Source: JBHIKY01 sp042139015
GTDB taxonomy: Bacteria > Bacillota > Bacilli > Bacillales > Marinococcaceae
Length of the DNA stretch: 64,000 bases
Direction: 5' to 3'
Assembly: GCF_042139015.1 (NCBI RefSeq)
Contig: NZ_JBHIKY010000003.1
Location: 186,001-250,000, forward strand
Shown piece after piece: positions 23,932-32,509 of this stretch. Numbering within the stretch: position 1 is the stretch's first letter; every line of letters begins with the position of its first letter. The translations under genes and the position numbers were made by a program. The notes under the pieces were generated by a model, which had not been told where the DNA came from, ran no database searches, and worked only from the letters and a program-made list of their open reading frames with translations.

Positions 23932-24389
23932 CAGGCTTCCTCCTTCTGTTCCGACGCCTCGTCCTTCTGCGGAAAGAGATAATGCTTCCTTTCATAGCCA
24001 GACTCGTTCAGTACCGGCTGCTTCCCTTTTTGTGCTTTTAAGTTCAGGATAATCGGCGCCTGCAGATTTGCCGTTGTTTTTTTGAAAGGTTCCTGGAGCG
24101 TCAGCATGGCAAAGATCCCGACGTCCTCTTCCTTTTCAATATCGAGCTGTTCCATGACAGCATCAGGAAGCTTCACCTGATAATCCGGGAAAAAATGAAA
24201 CGGGTTTGCGATCACAAAGGCAAGGGTCGGCGTGTTAGCGGATTGTAAAATAAAAAAAACTTCATCATTGCTGAAGGGCAGCAATACGAAGGAGGTTTCG
24301 TTCTCGAATGCCGGAAGGCCCAGTTCAAATGTGAGCACGCGGCGGCTGTCAATTTCTATTTCTCCGTTATGTTTGGTTTGCAGCTTCAC
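23931..24389 (-). CDS. fliW: Flagellar assembly factor FliW
   Basis: A 152-residue FliW, which binds flagellin and CsrA in turn and so couples filament assembly to flagellin translation. Typical blocks: VLTFELGLPAFENETSFVLLPF at the N-terminus, FVIANPFHFFPDYQVKLPD, and NLQAPIILNLKAQKGKQPVL. Followed by csrA with overlapping start. Upstream lies a broken DUF6470 gene, its normal partner. Confidence 0.95.
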   Translation of the reverse strand: MKLQTKHNGEIEIDSRRVLTFELGLPAFENETSFVLLPFSNDEVFFILQSANTPTLAFVIANPFHFFPDYQVKLPDAVMEQLDIEKEEDVGIFAMLTLQEPFKKTTANLQAPIILNLKAQKGKQPVLNESGYERKHYLFPQKDEASEQKEEA

Positions 24390-24407
24390 TATATTTGTCC
24401 CACCTTT

Positions 24408-24690
24408 TTAATACGTCTGATCGATCTGAAGACCGGTGACGTTGAATTGAATGCTTGGCTTTTGTTTCATGTAATGCTGGATTTCCCAGCGTGGTGCATC
24501 AATAATTGACTCGTGGTTATCGCCTCTATCCGGACCGGACGGTAAGGGGCATCGATTGTAATACTGTGAGGCTCCACATCAAATTTTACACTTGAGGCGC
24601 TTTTTGGCATATAGGCCATTTCGACCTCCTGCGAATACATGCTGCTGTTCTGCCGGGCAATAGAGACGAAAACTTTTCCGCCTCCGCTAA
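24408..24690 (-). pseudogene. Broken DUF6470 (YviE-like) gene
   Basis: Two adjoining frames together read as the C-terminal half of the flagellar-locus DUF6470 protein: ISGGGKVFVSIARQNSSMYS...EMAYMPKS..SVKFDV...PYRPVRIEA, then after a one-base shift GDNHESIIDAPRWEIQHYMKQKPSIQFNVTGL to a stop at 24408. The N-terminal ~110 codons are missing and a stop lies just upstream. In B. subtilis yviE sits in this exact slot between flgL and fliW. The missing part is replaced by the periodic repeat array beginning at 24714. Confidence 0.8.
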
Positions 24691-24713
24691 TTTATTTCAC
24701 TGGTTTGGAAGAG

Positions 24714-25090
24714 TTATCCACTTTAGTTGTGCGTTATCCACCAATGTGGGTACGTTTCCCCTGCTGCTTTTAGCGTTTCCACCGATTCAGGTTCAGTTTC
24801 CACTCTACTGCGTGCGCTTTCCACCGCTGGCTTGCTTTTTCCCGGGGGGCAGACCGTTTTTCCTCTGTACAGCAGTGGTTTCCACTGAATCAATGAATAT
24901 CCACTTTCGTGACCGCTTATCCACCGCTGCGGGCGTTTTTCCACGTTAGTTTTTACTATTTCCACCGATGCGGAGTCGGTTTCCACTCTAATGCTGGAGC
25001 TTTCCACCGCCGGCTTGCTTTTTCCCGTGGACAGACCATTTTTCCCCTGTACAGCAGCGGTTTCCACTGAATCACTTGGAGATCCACCCG
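24714..25090. repeat. Helically phased TTTCC/TTATCCAC array, 19 units
   Basis: Box starts on the plus strand: 24714, 24734, 24755, 24776, 24797, 24818, 24838, 24859, 24879, 24898, 24918, 24938, 24959, 24980, 25001, 25021, 25041, 25061, 25081. Steps are 19-21 bp, mean 20.4. Only the box (T-T/A-T-C-C-A/C-C) is conserved; the rest of each unit varies. Units 24776-24890 are repeated at 24959-25072 (offset 183 bp, nine units), so the array grew by segment duplication. Unit lengths break any reading frame, so it is not coding. Several boxes are one mismatch from the DnaA box TTATCCACA. Confidence 0.85.
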
Positions 25091-25092
25091 TG

Positions 25093-25971
25093 TTAGTTGA
25101 GGAAGTCCATGAGGGAGGGCTGGATGATGCGGGCGCCGGCAGAAAGGGCGGCGCGGTGGACATTTTCCTGGCTCATCAGCTTGATGATGACTTCTTCCAT
25201 ATCGGCGTCTTCGTTTTCAGACATAATGCGCTCTGCTATGACTTCCTGCTCCCCGAGGCGGCTCTCTATCATTTCAACGCGGTTCATGCGGGCGCCGAGT
25301 TCGGCGCGTTCGTTTACGGCGTTGTTGATGTGGCCGTCGATGGTATCAATAAAGCCGGAGAGGTCTTCTCCGCTTGTGTTTTCATCGAGCAGGGCGGATT
25401 CGAGATCCTCAAGGTCCTGAAACAGCTGATCACTAAATACGTTCTGCGGGTCGCTGTTTACTGGGATGGTGACGCCTTTCAGCAGTTCAATTTCAACATC
25501 GCCCTTGCCGTCGGAGGAGGTGCTGCCGTTTTCGTCGACTGGTGGGTTGGTTGTATCCTGGCCGTTAAAGATATATTTGTTGTTTGATTTTGTGTTTGCG
25601 ATGGAAATGAGGTGTTCTTTCAGCTGGGCAACCTCCTCAGCGATGTTGCTGCGCTGGCCTTCTTCGTAGGTATCATTGGAGGCCTGAGTGGTCAGCTCGC
25701 GCACCCGCTGGAGCGCCTGGGTCGATTCATCGAGCGCTGCGTCTGATGAGTCCATCCAGTTATATACTTCGGAAAGATTGCGCTGAAACTGTCCGACCTC
25801 CACTGTCTGAGAACGGTAGCGCATGCCATTCATGGCCACGACCGGATCCTGGGAGGCTCTCGTGATTTTTTTACCAGTAGAAAGCTGGTCCTGTAGATTA
25901 CCGAGCTTGGAATAGCCTTGGCTCAGATGGCGCAGCGAGTTCTGTGCGAGCATTGATTGAGTGACACGCAT
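25093..25971 (-). CDS. flgL: Flagellar hook-filament junction protein FlgL
   Basis: A 292-residue FlgL (HAP3), joining hook and filament. MRVTQSMLAQNSLRHLSQGYSKLGNLQDQLSTGKKITRASQDPVVAM at the N-terminus and the C-terminal helix LIKLMSQENVHRAALSAGARIIQPSLMDFLN are diagnostic. Residues ~125-200 form a short acidic variable insert. It is preceded by flgK at 30 bases; the phased array begins two bases after its stop, in the transcribed direction. Confidence 0.95.
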   Translation of the reverse strand: MRVTQSMLAQNSLRHLSQGYSKLGNLQDQLSTGKKITRASQDPVVAMNGMRYRSQTVEVGQFQRNLSEVYNWMDSSDAALDESTQALQRVRELTTQASNDTYEEGQRSNIAEEVAQLKEHLISIANTKSNNKYIFNGQDTTNPPVDENGSTSSDGKGDVEIELLKGVTIPVNSDPQNVFSDQLFQDLEDLESALLDENTSGEDLSGFIDTIDGHINNAVNERAELGARMNRVEMIESRLGEQEVIAERIMSENEDADMEEVIIKLMSQENVHRAALSAGARIIQPSLMDFLN

Positions 25972-26001
25972 GGTTTTTTGCCCCTTTCTGTTCTTGCGTC
26001 A

Positions 26002-27561
26002 TTATCTGCCGACAATGCCCATGTTATTGATAATGCGGTCGAGCATTTCATCTACCATCGTGATGTTTCTGGCGGAGGCATTGTACGCATGCTGAAACTG
26101 AATCATGTTTGTCATTTCTTCGTCGAGGGAGACACTGCCGACCTCCTGGCGGCGGCTGTCGACGCTGCTTCTCAGGTTATCCGTGTTTCCTGCCATCCGC
26201 TCTGCTTCACTCGTTTCAACGGCAAGATCACCTATGACTCCCTGATAGAAGCCCTGTACGTCGGTGGTCGTCCCGGCAAAAGTGAGGTCTTCATCCTTTA
26301 CATCGGAAAGGGCCTGGGCATTCGATCCGTCACCGGCGTAACCGTTGGTGGAGGCAGCTATGTTGTCGAGATCTTCCTTAATCTCATCACTGATGCTGAG
26401 AGCAGCGGCGGCGCCTTTTTGACTCAATGTATTTTCATCAAAGGTAAAAAAATCAACATCACTGCTGCCGTTCAAGCCTTGTCCCTCATTATGAACTTCA
26501 TTAAAACGGGCAGAAAAGGTGGTAACCATTTCATCAAGGTTGTTCAACAGCTCTGGGTAAATTCCAGATGTTTCTCCATCGTCCATATAGCCGAAGGATT
26601 CGACCAGGCCCTGCAGCTTGCCAGGGGAGTTTATAAAAGTAATCTCCGGAGCATTATCCGGATCTTCTATGTGGTCTGCGCTCTCCCCTTCCCATCTAAA
26701 CGAAGCAGATTCTACGTACTCATGATAACTTCCGCCCGCTGCCGTCTCCACTTGAAGCTGTTTGTAATCAAGATTTTCGCCGTCTACGAGAGCACTGATC
26801 CGCTCACCATCATCCCCGATAAGATATACGTTCATCGTGCCTTCTGCTGCCGCTTCCGGCTGACCGCCGCTTTCGACCCGCTCGGTTTCAATACTGATCA
26901 TGCCGGAAAGATTATCGAGCAGGCGGTCGCGTTCATCGTACAGGTCGTTTGGCATATCCCCGTGCGGTTCTACCCGGGAAATCTGGCAGTTAACATTATT
27001 AATCTGGCGAAGCATGGAATTAACCTCATCCTGCGTCGTCGTAATCTCCGCCCCAAGATCTTTTTTGTTTGCCTGCAGAGAATCCGACGTATAATTAAAC
27101 GTTTCCGCCAGGGCAATTCCACGCTGGCGTACAACAGAGCGAGCTCCGGAATCCTCGGGATTGGTGGACAAATCCTGCAGTGCTGTCCAAAATTCGTCCA
27201 TCGTATTGGCGATGCCGTCATCGGACGGTTCATTCATTAAGTCCTCGATTTTCTCAAGGGAAGCATGCTTTGTGTCCCAATACCCGAGCTTCGAATTTTC
27301 TCCGCGGTATTGTACGTCGAGATAGTTATCACGGATGCGCTGAATGAAATCAGCCTCCACTCCGGTGCCGAGCTGCCCCGGTACGCTGGGGCGGTTGCGG
27401 CCCTGGCCCGGGAAAGATTCCGTCTGCGAAAAGTTTACCCGCTGCCGGGTGTAGCCCTCGGTATTAGCATTTGCGATATTGTGGCCGGTTGTATGTAAAG
27501 CAGCCTGCTGGGTGCTCATGCCGCGCCTTGCGGTTTCGAGTCCGTGAAAGGTTGAGTACAT
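26002..27561 (-). CDS. flgK: Flagellar hook-associated protein FlgK
   Basis: A 519-residue FlgK (HAP1). The N-terminus TFHGLETARRGMSTQQAALHTTGHNIANANTEGYTRQ is the flagellar rod/hook N motif; the C-terminus SLDEEMTNMIQFQHAYNASARNITMVDEMLDRIIN is the paired coiled coil. Good GGAGG start at 27561. A 427-codon open frame on the opposite strand is a by-product of codon composition. Confidence 0.96.
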   Translation of the reverse strand: MYSTFHGLETARRGMSTQQAALHTTGHNIANANTEGYTRQRVNFSQTESFPGQGRNRPSVPGQLGTGVEADFIQRIRDNYLDVQYRGENSKLGYWDTKHASLEKIEDLMNEPSDDGIANTMDEFWTALQDLSTNPEDSGARSVVRQRGIALAETFNYTSDSLQANKKDLGAEITTTQDEVNSMLRQINNVNCQISRVEPHGDMPNDLYDERDRLLDNLSGMISIETERVESGGQPEAAAEGTMNVYLIGDDGERISALVDGENLDYKQLQVETAAGGSYHEYVESASFRWEGESADHIEDPDNAPEITFINSPGKLQGLVESFGYMDDGETSGIYPELLNNLDEMVTTFSARFNEVHNEGQGLNGSSDVDFFTFDENTLSQKGAAAALSISDEIKEDLDNIAASTNGYAGDGSNAQALSDVKDEDLTFAGTTTDVQGFYQGVIGDLAVETSEAERMAGNTDNLRSSVDSRRQEVGSVSLDEEMTNMIQFQHAYNASARNITMVDEMLDRIINNMGIVGR

Positions 27562-27582
27562 CGTGCATTTCCTCCTTCGTCT

Positions 27583-28086
27583 TTATGCTTTCGAATCGAA
27601 GGTGGAAAAGCCTTCGCTCCGTTGTTTTTTCGGCTGATCACCGGGGCGTGAGTAATGGACGGCCTCTGGATCCGGCTGTATCAAGTCGAGTGTGAGCTGC
27701 ACAAACTGCAGAGAATCATTTATCATCGTTCGGTTCAGCGTTTCCTGCTCCTGGAGCTTGGTGATTTCCTGTAATAGACTCGTGCGCAGGGTCAGAAGCG
27801 GCTCTTTATATGAGTCCGTCAGCCTGTCAAGCACATCATTCATCGTCACCATGCCGTTTTCTTCGCTTCCACCCTCTGCATTCATAAACTCCTGGGCTGC
27901 CTGCTGCCGCTCCTGTTCCGTTTTTTCAATCAGGCGCGCGAGCTTACTCTCTTTTTTCAAAAGTAATGAAAAAGCTTCCATGTCATTGCTTTTCAATAGC
28001 TCCGTCTTCTCGAGTGAGAGAGCGCGCAGCTCCTTGTGAAGCCTGACCAGCTCCGCCATCGCCTGAAATAACATTTTTAATGCCAT
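27583..28086 (-). CDS. flgN: Flagellar chaperone FlgN
   Basis: A 167-residue all-helical export chaperone for FlgK and FlgL. Long heptad-rich helices LVRLHKELRALSLEKTELLKSNDMEAFSLLLKKESKLARLIEKTEQERQ match the FlgN fold. It lies between flgM and flgK, 21 bases before flgK. A hairpin between flgM and flgN may lower its expression. Confidence 0.9.
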   Translation of the reverse strand: MALKMLFQAMAELVRLHKELRALSLEKTELLKSNDMEAFSLLLKKESKLARLIEKTEQERQQAAQEFMNAEGGSEENGMVTMNDVLDRLTDSYKEPLLTLRTSLLQEITKLQEQETLNRTMINDSLQFVQLTLDLIQPDPEAVHYSRPGDQPKKQRSEGFSTFDSKA

Positions 28087-28126
28087 CGATTTCCTCCTTC
28101 CCCGTTATTCGATCATCAGCTTGACC

Positions 28127-28151
28127 CAAAAGAAGGCTGCCTCGGCAGCCT
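28127..28151 (-). terminator. Hairpin between flgM and flgN
   Basis: Perfect eight-base stem AGGCTGCC / GGCAGCCT with a two-base loop, then TCTTTT on the minus strand, eight bases after the flgM stop. A partial terminator inside the operon. Confidence 0.55.
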
Positions 28152-28158
28152 GTCTGCG

Positions 28159-28425
28159 TTATTTTCCGGTCCAGAAATCGTAAAATTTCTGTGCAGTTTT
28201 TTGTGGGTTCATTTCATACGTGCCCGCTTCCACCTGTTCTTTCAGAGCGTCGATTTTTTCCTGACGGGCTGAATCGATAGAGGTTCCCTGCTGCATCTGT
28301 TTGGCCTGCTCTGAAATTTCTACTTTATCCCGTCCCTGCTGGGCAGAACCGGATTTTTCTACGCTCTGCTTATCTGCTTGTTTTTGATATGGATTGTTTA
28401 GTGGGCCGAGTGGATTGATTTTCAT
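28159..28425 (-). CDS. flgM: Anti-sigma-D factor FlgM
   Basis: An 88-residue FlgM that binds sigma-D until the hook is complete. MKINPLGPLNNPYQKQ is the family start, and the C-terminal sigma-binding helices DSARQEKIDALKEQVEAGTYEMNPQKTAQKFYDF are conserved. The start is ATG at 28425, eight bases after GGAGG; an upstream GTG overlaps that box. A sigma-D promoter is visible at 28495-28521. Confidence 0.95.
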   Translation of the reverse strand: MKINPLGPLNNPYQKQADKQSVEKSGSAQQGRDKVEISEQAKQMQQGTSIDSARQEKIDALKEQVEAGTYEMNPQKTAQKFYDFWTGK

Positions 28426-28494
28426 CCCGTTCACCTCCTTAAGAAAGTCGGTCTCTCTGTATAAAAATAGTGCTATACTCCTTTGTTATTTATT

Positions 28495-28521
28495 ATATCG
28501 GATAGTTTATCTGTTCGTTAA
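28495..28521 (-). promoter_or_regulatory. Sigma-D promoter of flgM
   Basis: Minus strand TTAA, 15 bases, TCCGATAT: seven of eight at -10, three of four at -35, correct spacing. B. subtilis flgM also has a sigma-D promoter here. Confidence 0.7.
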
Positions 28522-28535
28522 CACATACTTAAGGC

Positions 28536-28961
28536 TTATTTTAAGCGGTCGTTGATGGAATGATATGTTTGATACCTTTTTCTTTCCTCCTGCACCTGCT
28601 GCTTCTTCCGCTCTTTTTCACGTGCTTCTGCCTGAAGCCCGCCCGTGATGGAGGATTTACAGCTTGAACAGAGCCGTCCCTCCCGGATGGAGGCTCCGCA
28701 GGAATCACAAGGGTATGCAAGGTTCGGGAATTGATTCAGGCGCAGTCTGCCTTCTTTTATAAACCTAATAATTTCCTCTTCCGTGACATCAGTTGCTTCC
28801 ACTACTTCCGCCATTGATGCGGACCGATTTTCACGCTTACGGATAAAACGATACACTTCATCGAATTTTTTCTCCATGTCCGTATGGCATTGATTGCAGA
28901 CCGGGCGTAATGATTTGACAAATAAATCTCCGCAGTGCGGACAGTTCTCTAAGTTTTGCAT
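28536..28961 (-). CDS. yvyF: Flagellar operon protein YvyF
   Basis: A 141-residue zinc-ribbon protein always found between comFC and flgM. N-terminal CPHCGDLFVKSLRPVCNQC and a second ribbon CDSCGASIREGRLCSSC flank a helical middle (VEATDVTEEEIIRFIKEGRL) resembling a small helix-turn-helix. Function unproven; a regulatory role is assumed from the fold. Confidence 0.92.
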   Translation of the reverse strand: MQNLENCPHCGDLFVKSLRPVCNQCHTDMEKKFDEVYRFIRKRENRSASMAEVVEATDVTEEEIIRFIKEGRLRLNQFPNLAYPCDSCGASIREGRLCSSCKSSITGGLQAEAREKERKKQQVQEERKRYQTYHSINDRLK

Positions 28962-28999
28962 AACTTTTCCTTTCCACCAGCATAAAATCCACAGTTGCT

Positions 29000-29806
29000 C
29001 TAACCTCTTACGAGTGTAAACGAAGCGATGCGGCCTGCGCCGGCCTGTTTCAATACAGCTGCTGCTTTTCTCACGGTTGTTCCTGTGGTATATATATCGT
29101 CAATCAGCACGATATCTTTACTTTTCAATAAACTTTCCTTCTTTTTCCGGATACGAAAAGGCAGTTCGTTAAATGAAATCCGCTCAGCCCGCGACTTTTT
29201 GCTTTGCTTTTGTTCATGTGCCGTTCTTTCTAAAATCTCCTGAACCGGCAGTGGCCGTGGCAGCCGCTTTATATGTTCTGTAATCGTCAATGGCTGACTT
29301 ATTAGTGCTGCGATCAGCGCTGATTGATTGAAGCTTCGTTCCAGAAGCCGCTCCGGGTGCAGCGGCAGCGGCACTGGCATATAGCCAGCAAATTGGTGAA
29401 GAAAAGCGGTGCGGAGCTTCTCACGAAATGCCAGGATCATTGCAGCATCTCCACGGTATTTCCAGCGGGCGATGAAGTCTTTCATCATGTCATTATAGCT
29501 GTAAATAGAAAAATTTCTTTCAAGGAGTCCCTGCGTCTCGTGGCGGTTTTCCCAGCTGTCACAGTCTCTGCAGCGGAATTCTTTCACCAGCCCCTTCGAA
29601 AGCTCTGCCAGAGGCCGTGAGCACCCCCTGCACCTTTCTCCCGAGATATGGACAAATCTGCTTTGACAGGAAGAACAGAGCAGTGCCTGTTTGGTCGTGA
29701 GCGCTAAAAACGTCTCCCACGTTAACGGTTCATTTGTCTCGGCTCCGCAATAAAGACATGCCGGCTCTGCAGAGGGGCTTAGTGTTGGTCGAAGTATTAA
29801 GGTCAT
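29000..29806 (-). CDS. comFC: Competence protein ComFC
   Basis: A 268-residue protein with an N-terminal zinc finger (CLYCGAETN, CSSCQSRF, CRGCSRPL, CRDCDSWENR) and a C-terminal phosphoribosyltransferase fold with the PRPP loop VLIDDIYTTGTT. It works with the ComFA motor in transformation. Its ATG overlaps the comFA stop by four bases. No comFB lies between them, unlike in B. subtilis. Confidence 0.94.
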   Translation of the reverse strand: MTLILRPTLSPSAEPACLYCGAETNEPLTWETFLALTTKQALLCSSCQSRFVHISGERCRGCSRPLAELSKGLVKEFRCRDCDSWENRHETQGLLERNFSIYSYNDMMKDFIARWKYRGDAAMILAFREKLRTAFLHQFAGYMPVPLPLHPERLLERSFNQSALIAALISQPLTITEHIKRLPRPLPVQEILERTAHEQKQSKKSRAERISFNELPFRIRKKKESLLKSKDIVLIDDIYTTGTTVRKAAAVLKQAGAGRIASFTLVRG

Positions 29807-31332
29807 GTTTCAGCTCCCTCTCTGTTCATTTCAAGGATGTGATTACGCGCATGCACCATGGCATTAGTTTTTCCGAAATGGAAAAAGACGACATCCCCCT
29901 CCGGCTCGTCCTTGCTGCGGCCGGCACGGCCGGCAATTTGAACAAGTGCGCTTTCTTCGAATACCTCAGCTTCAGCTCCAAGTACTGCCACATCCACTCC
30001 CGGGATGGTGACCCCTCTTTCTAGAATGGTTGTCGTCACAAGCAGAGGTGTTGATTTTTCGCGAAACCGATTGACTTTTTCATGACGGTTCGCATCTTCT
30101 GCATGGACGCCTTCCACGGCAGCATCTAGGCTCTGGAGAAGGATTGTGACTTCCTCGAGCACATGCACCGACGGCACAAAGAGAAACGCAGGGGTCTTAC
30201 TTGCGATTCGTTCGCGGCACCAGGAAAGAACCGGGTCCGGAAGCCGTTTTTTTTCTAAATGCTTTTTCCATTTCCCTGTCCATTGAAAGCGCGGCACCGG
30301 CAGTGGATAGCCGTGGTAACGCCTAGGAATCCTGACAGCATGCAGGCTGCGGCGGCTGATTCTTCTTTTAAGGGCTTTTGTTGGTGTGGCGGTTAAATAG
30401 ATAGTAGCAGCGGTATGTTTTTTTGCTTTTTCCACGGCATATTGAAGAGATGCGTCGTAAGTATAAGGAAACGCATCCACCTCGTCAATGATGACGACAT
30501 CAAATGCTTCACGGAATCTCATCGTCTGGTGGGTGGTGGCAATTGTAAGCGGCGCACAGCGGTGGCGGTCCTCACTGCCGCCGTACAGCCCGGCAATTAA
30601 TGTGTCTGGAAAAGCAAGTTGAAAGCGCGGGACAAGCTCGAGTACAACATCGGTGCGGGGCGTCGCCAGCAGAATACGCTTTCCTGCCTGTAAGGCTTGT
30701 CTCACCGCAGGAAACACTATTTCTGTCTTGCCGGCACCGCATACAGCCCAAATGAGAAGCTCTTCCTTCCTTGATATTGCTGAATTGATTTTATCCGCTG
30801 CCCGCTTTTGCCCTTCAGAAAAGACTCCGTCCCAGGCTAGATTGTGAGAAATTGGCTGTGGGGGAGACGGCCCGTTCCAGCTGTAAAGTGCCGTACACGA
30901 TGAGATTTTACCCATCATCAGGCAGCTGCGGCAGTAAGTGCAGCTTGTCTGACAGCAGGCACAAGGGAAAATTCCGAATCGGCGTGGCGAATCTTCCCCG
31001 CATCGACGGCATACGTAACCCTTTAAGGTCTGTTCAAGCCCGGACCGAATTTTTACAAAACCGGATTCAATAAATGGTGTTAACAAAGAAGGAGCAAGGT
31101 TGATTTCTTCAAGAAGAAGTTCTCTGCCGGAGAGGAAGTGCTGCAGTTCAGAATAATGGGGATGCAAAAGCAGCTTCTCGGGAGGTGGATGTTCTGGCTG
31201 CTGCTGCCCGGGCTCTGGAAGGGAGCTGATTTTTGCAGGACCGTGGACGACCTGCCATCCTGGCGGGAGGTGATCTGCGGGGAAACACCGCAGTGGTGCG
31301 TGAGAGGAAGGTAAAGCGAGGTTGTACAGCAT
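29803..31332 (-). CDS. comFA: Competence helicase ComFA
   Basis: A superfamily 2 DEAD-box ATPase thought to pull transforming single-stranded DNA into the cell. A four-Cys zinc module CRRCGEDSPRRFGIFPCACC..CTYCRSC precedes the helicase core: Walker A CGAGKTE near residue 205, DEVD in VIIDEVDAFPY, and TATPT. Motif VI lies near LVQIAGRAGRS. The better start is the ATG at 31332, eight bases after AGGAG; the ATG at 31338 lies too close. About 509 residues. Confidence 0.95.
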   Translation of the reverse strand: MLYNLALPSSHAPLRCFPADHLPPGWQVVHGPAKISSLPEPGQQQPEHPPPEKLLLHPHYSELQHFLSGRELLLEEINLAPSLLTPFIESGFVKIRSGLEQTLKGYVCRRCGEDSPRRFGIFPCACCQTSCTYCRSCLMMGKISSCTALYSWNGPSPPQPISHNLAWDGVFSEGQKRAADKINSAISRKEELLIWAVCGAGKTEIVFPAVRQALQAGKRILLATPRTDVVLELVPRFQLAFPDTLIAGLYGGSEDRHRCAPLTIATTHQTMRFREAFDVVIIDEVDAFPYTYDASLQYAVEKAKKHTAATIYLTATPTKALKRRISRRSLHAVRIPRRYHGYPLPVPRFQWTGKWKKHLEKKRLPDPVLSWCRERIASKTPAFLFVPSVHVLEEVTILLQSLDAAVEGVHAEDANRHEKVNRFREKSTPLLVTTTILERGVTIPGVDVAVLGAEAEVFEESALVQIAGRAGRSKDEPEGDVVFFHFGKTNAMVHARNHILEMNREGAET

Positions 31333-31387
31333 AGGCATATCTCCTTTTAAAGATCCGGGAGGGGCGGCTCCCGGACATCAGTGGGAT

Positions 31388-32233
31388 TTAAGGCTTGTAC
31401 CAGCCGAGGCCGAGACTCCGCTCACCCAGGTGAGTACCGATAACCGGGCCGAAATAGCTGACATCTACCTCTGCATGGGGGTATTTTTCAATAAGAGCTG
31501 AACGGAGCTTATCTGCTTTCTCCGGGCGGTTGGCATGAATGACAGTGGCCTTCACAGCTTCTCCGCTGCCGGCATCCTCATGAAACAATTCAAGAATGCG
31601 GTTCACCGCTTTTTTTTCGGTACGTACTTTTTCGAATGGAACAATTAGTTTATTTTCAAAATGAAGCACTGGCTTGATCTGCAGGAGGCTGCCAACCATC
31701 GCCTGTGCCCCGCTCAAACGACCGCCGCGGTGGAGATGATTGAGATTTTCAACCATAAAATAGGCTCGCACCGTTTTTTTCATTTCTTCGAGACGATCGA
31801 GAATGTCATCTACTGTCGCCTCCTCCATTGCAAGCCTGGCAGCTTCGAGTACGTAAAAGCCCTGCACCATACAGCTGATTTCGGAATCAAAGCAATACAC
31901 CTCCGCGCCATGTATATCCTCAGCCACAGCCAGCGCTGTCTGATACGTGCCGCTGATACCGCTGGAAAGATGAATGGAAATAATGGCATCATGATTTTCA
32001 GCTAATCGTTCATACGTTGCGAGGAATTTTCCAGGAGATGGCTGAGACGTGGTCGGGTGTTCGTCAGCTTTCTTCATCTTTTCGTAAAAATCGGCGGTGG
32101 ACATCTCGATTTCTTCTTCAAATGCACTTTCTTCAAAAACAACACTCAACGGAACGACGGTGATGCCGTAAGTTTCTATTTGCTCCGGCGGCAGGTACGC
32201 GGTGCTGTCTGTTACGATCGCAATATTCGGCAT
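31388..32233 (-). CDS. degV: DegV family fatty-acid-binding protein
   Basis: A 281-residue DegV (FakB-like) protein. IVTDSTAYLPPEQIETYGITVVPLSVVF at the N-terminus, TSQPSPGKF as the lipid-head loop and IHLSSGISGTYQTA are signature blocks; the C-terminus has IGTHLGERSLGLGW. Family members present fatty acids to the FakA kinase. It follows degU in order with its own promoter candidate at 32287-32315. Confidence 0.93.
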   Translation of the reverse strand: MPNIAIVTDSTAYLPPEQIETYGITVVPLSVVFEESAFEEEIEMSTADFYEKMKKADEHPTTSQPSPGKFLATYERLAENHDAIISIHLSSGISGTYQTALAVAEDIHGAEVYCFDSEISCMVQGFYVLEAARLAMEEATVDDILDRLEEMKKTVRAYFMVENLNHLHRGGRLSGAQAMVGSLLQIKPVLHFENKLIVPFEKVRTEKKAVNRILELFHEDAGSGEAVKATVIHANRPEKADKLRSALIEKYPHAEVDVSYFGPVIGTHLGERSLGLGWYKP

Positions 32234-32286
32234 AGCGGGTCCCTTCCTTCATCAACGTTCTTCATATAAACACATCTTATTTATTC

Positions 32287-32315
32287 ATCATAGAATGACA
32301 GGGGCGTTTCGGCAA
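32287..32315 (-). promoter_or_regulatory. Sigma-A-type promoter candidate for degV
   Basis: Minus strand TTGCCG, 17 bases, TATGAT, located 54 bases upstream of the degV start. Four of six and five of six matches. Confidence 0.4.
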
Positions 32316-32465
32316 GACAATTATTGAAATTAAATCGTTTAATTCCCTGGAAATACGACGGCACTCATCACGGCATTTTAAAAAAGCAAGATATCGTCTT
32401 CGGAGAAGTTTACCATCCATGTGCCGGCACGCTTACATGAGATCCTGCTGCATTTATAGAGTTAT

Positions 32466-32504
32466 AAAAAACGGCCTTCCGCACGTAAGCGAAAAGCCGT
32501 TTTT
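32466..32504 (-). terminator. Terminator after degSU
   Basis: AACGGCTTTTCGC / GCGGAAGGCCGTT stem followed by six T on the minus strand, just after the degU stop. Confidence 0.85.
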
Positions 32505-32509
32505 GTAAG

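Noticed and set aside
24714..25090. CRISPR array
   Set aside because: Conserved unit is only 5-9 bases at 20-bp pitch; CRISPR repeats are 21 or more bases with spacers of about 30, and no cas gene is present.
24723..25163. 146-codon minus-strand open frame across the repeat array
   Set aside because: The frame arises from the periodic GTGGAAA units; unit lengths of 19-21 break the frame repeatedly and the rest overlaps flgL out of frame.
25957..27240. 427-codon plus-strand open frame
   Set aside because: Entirely antisense to flgK, with no ribosome binding site and no family resemblance; a codon-composition shadow.
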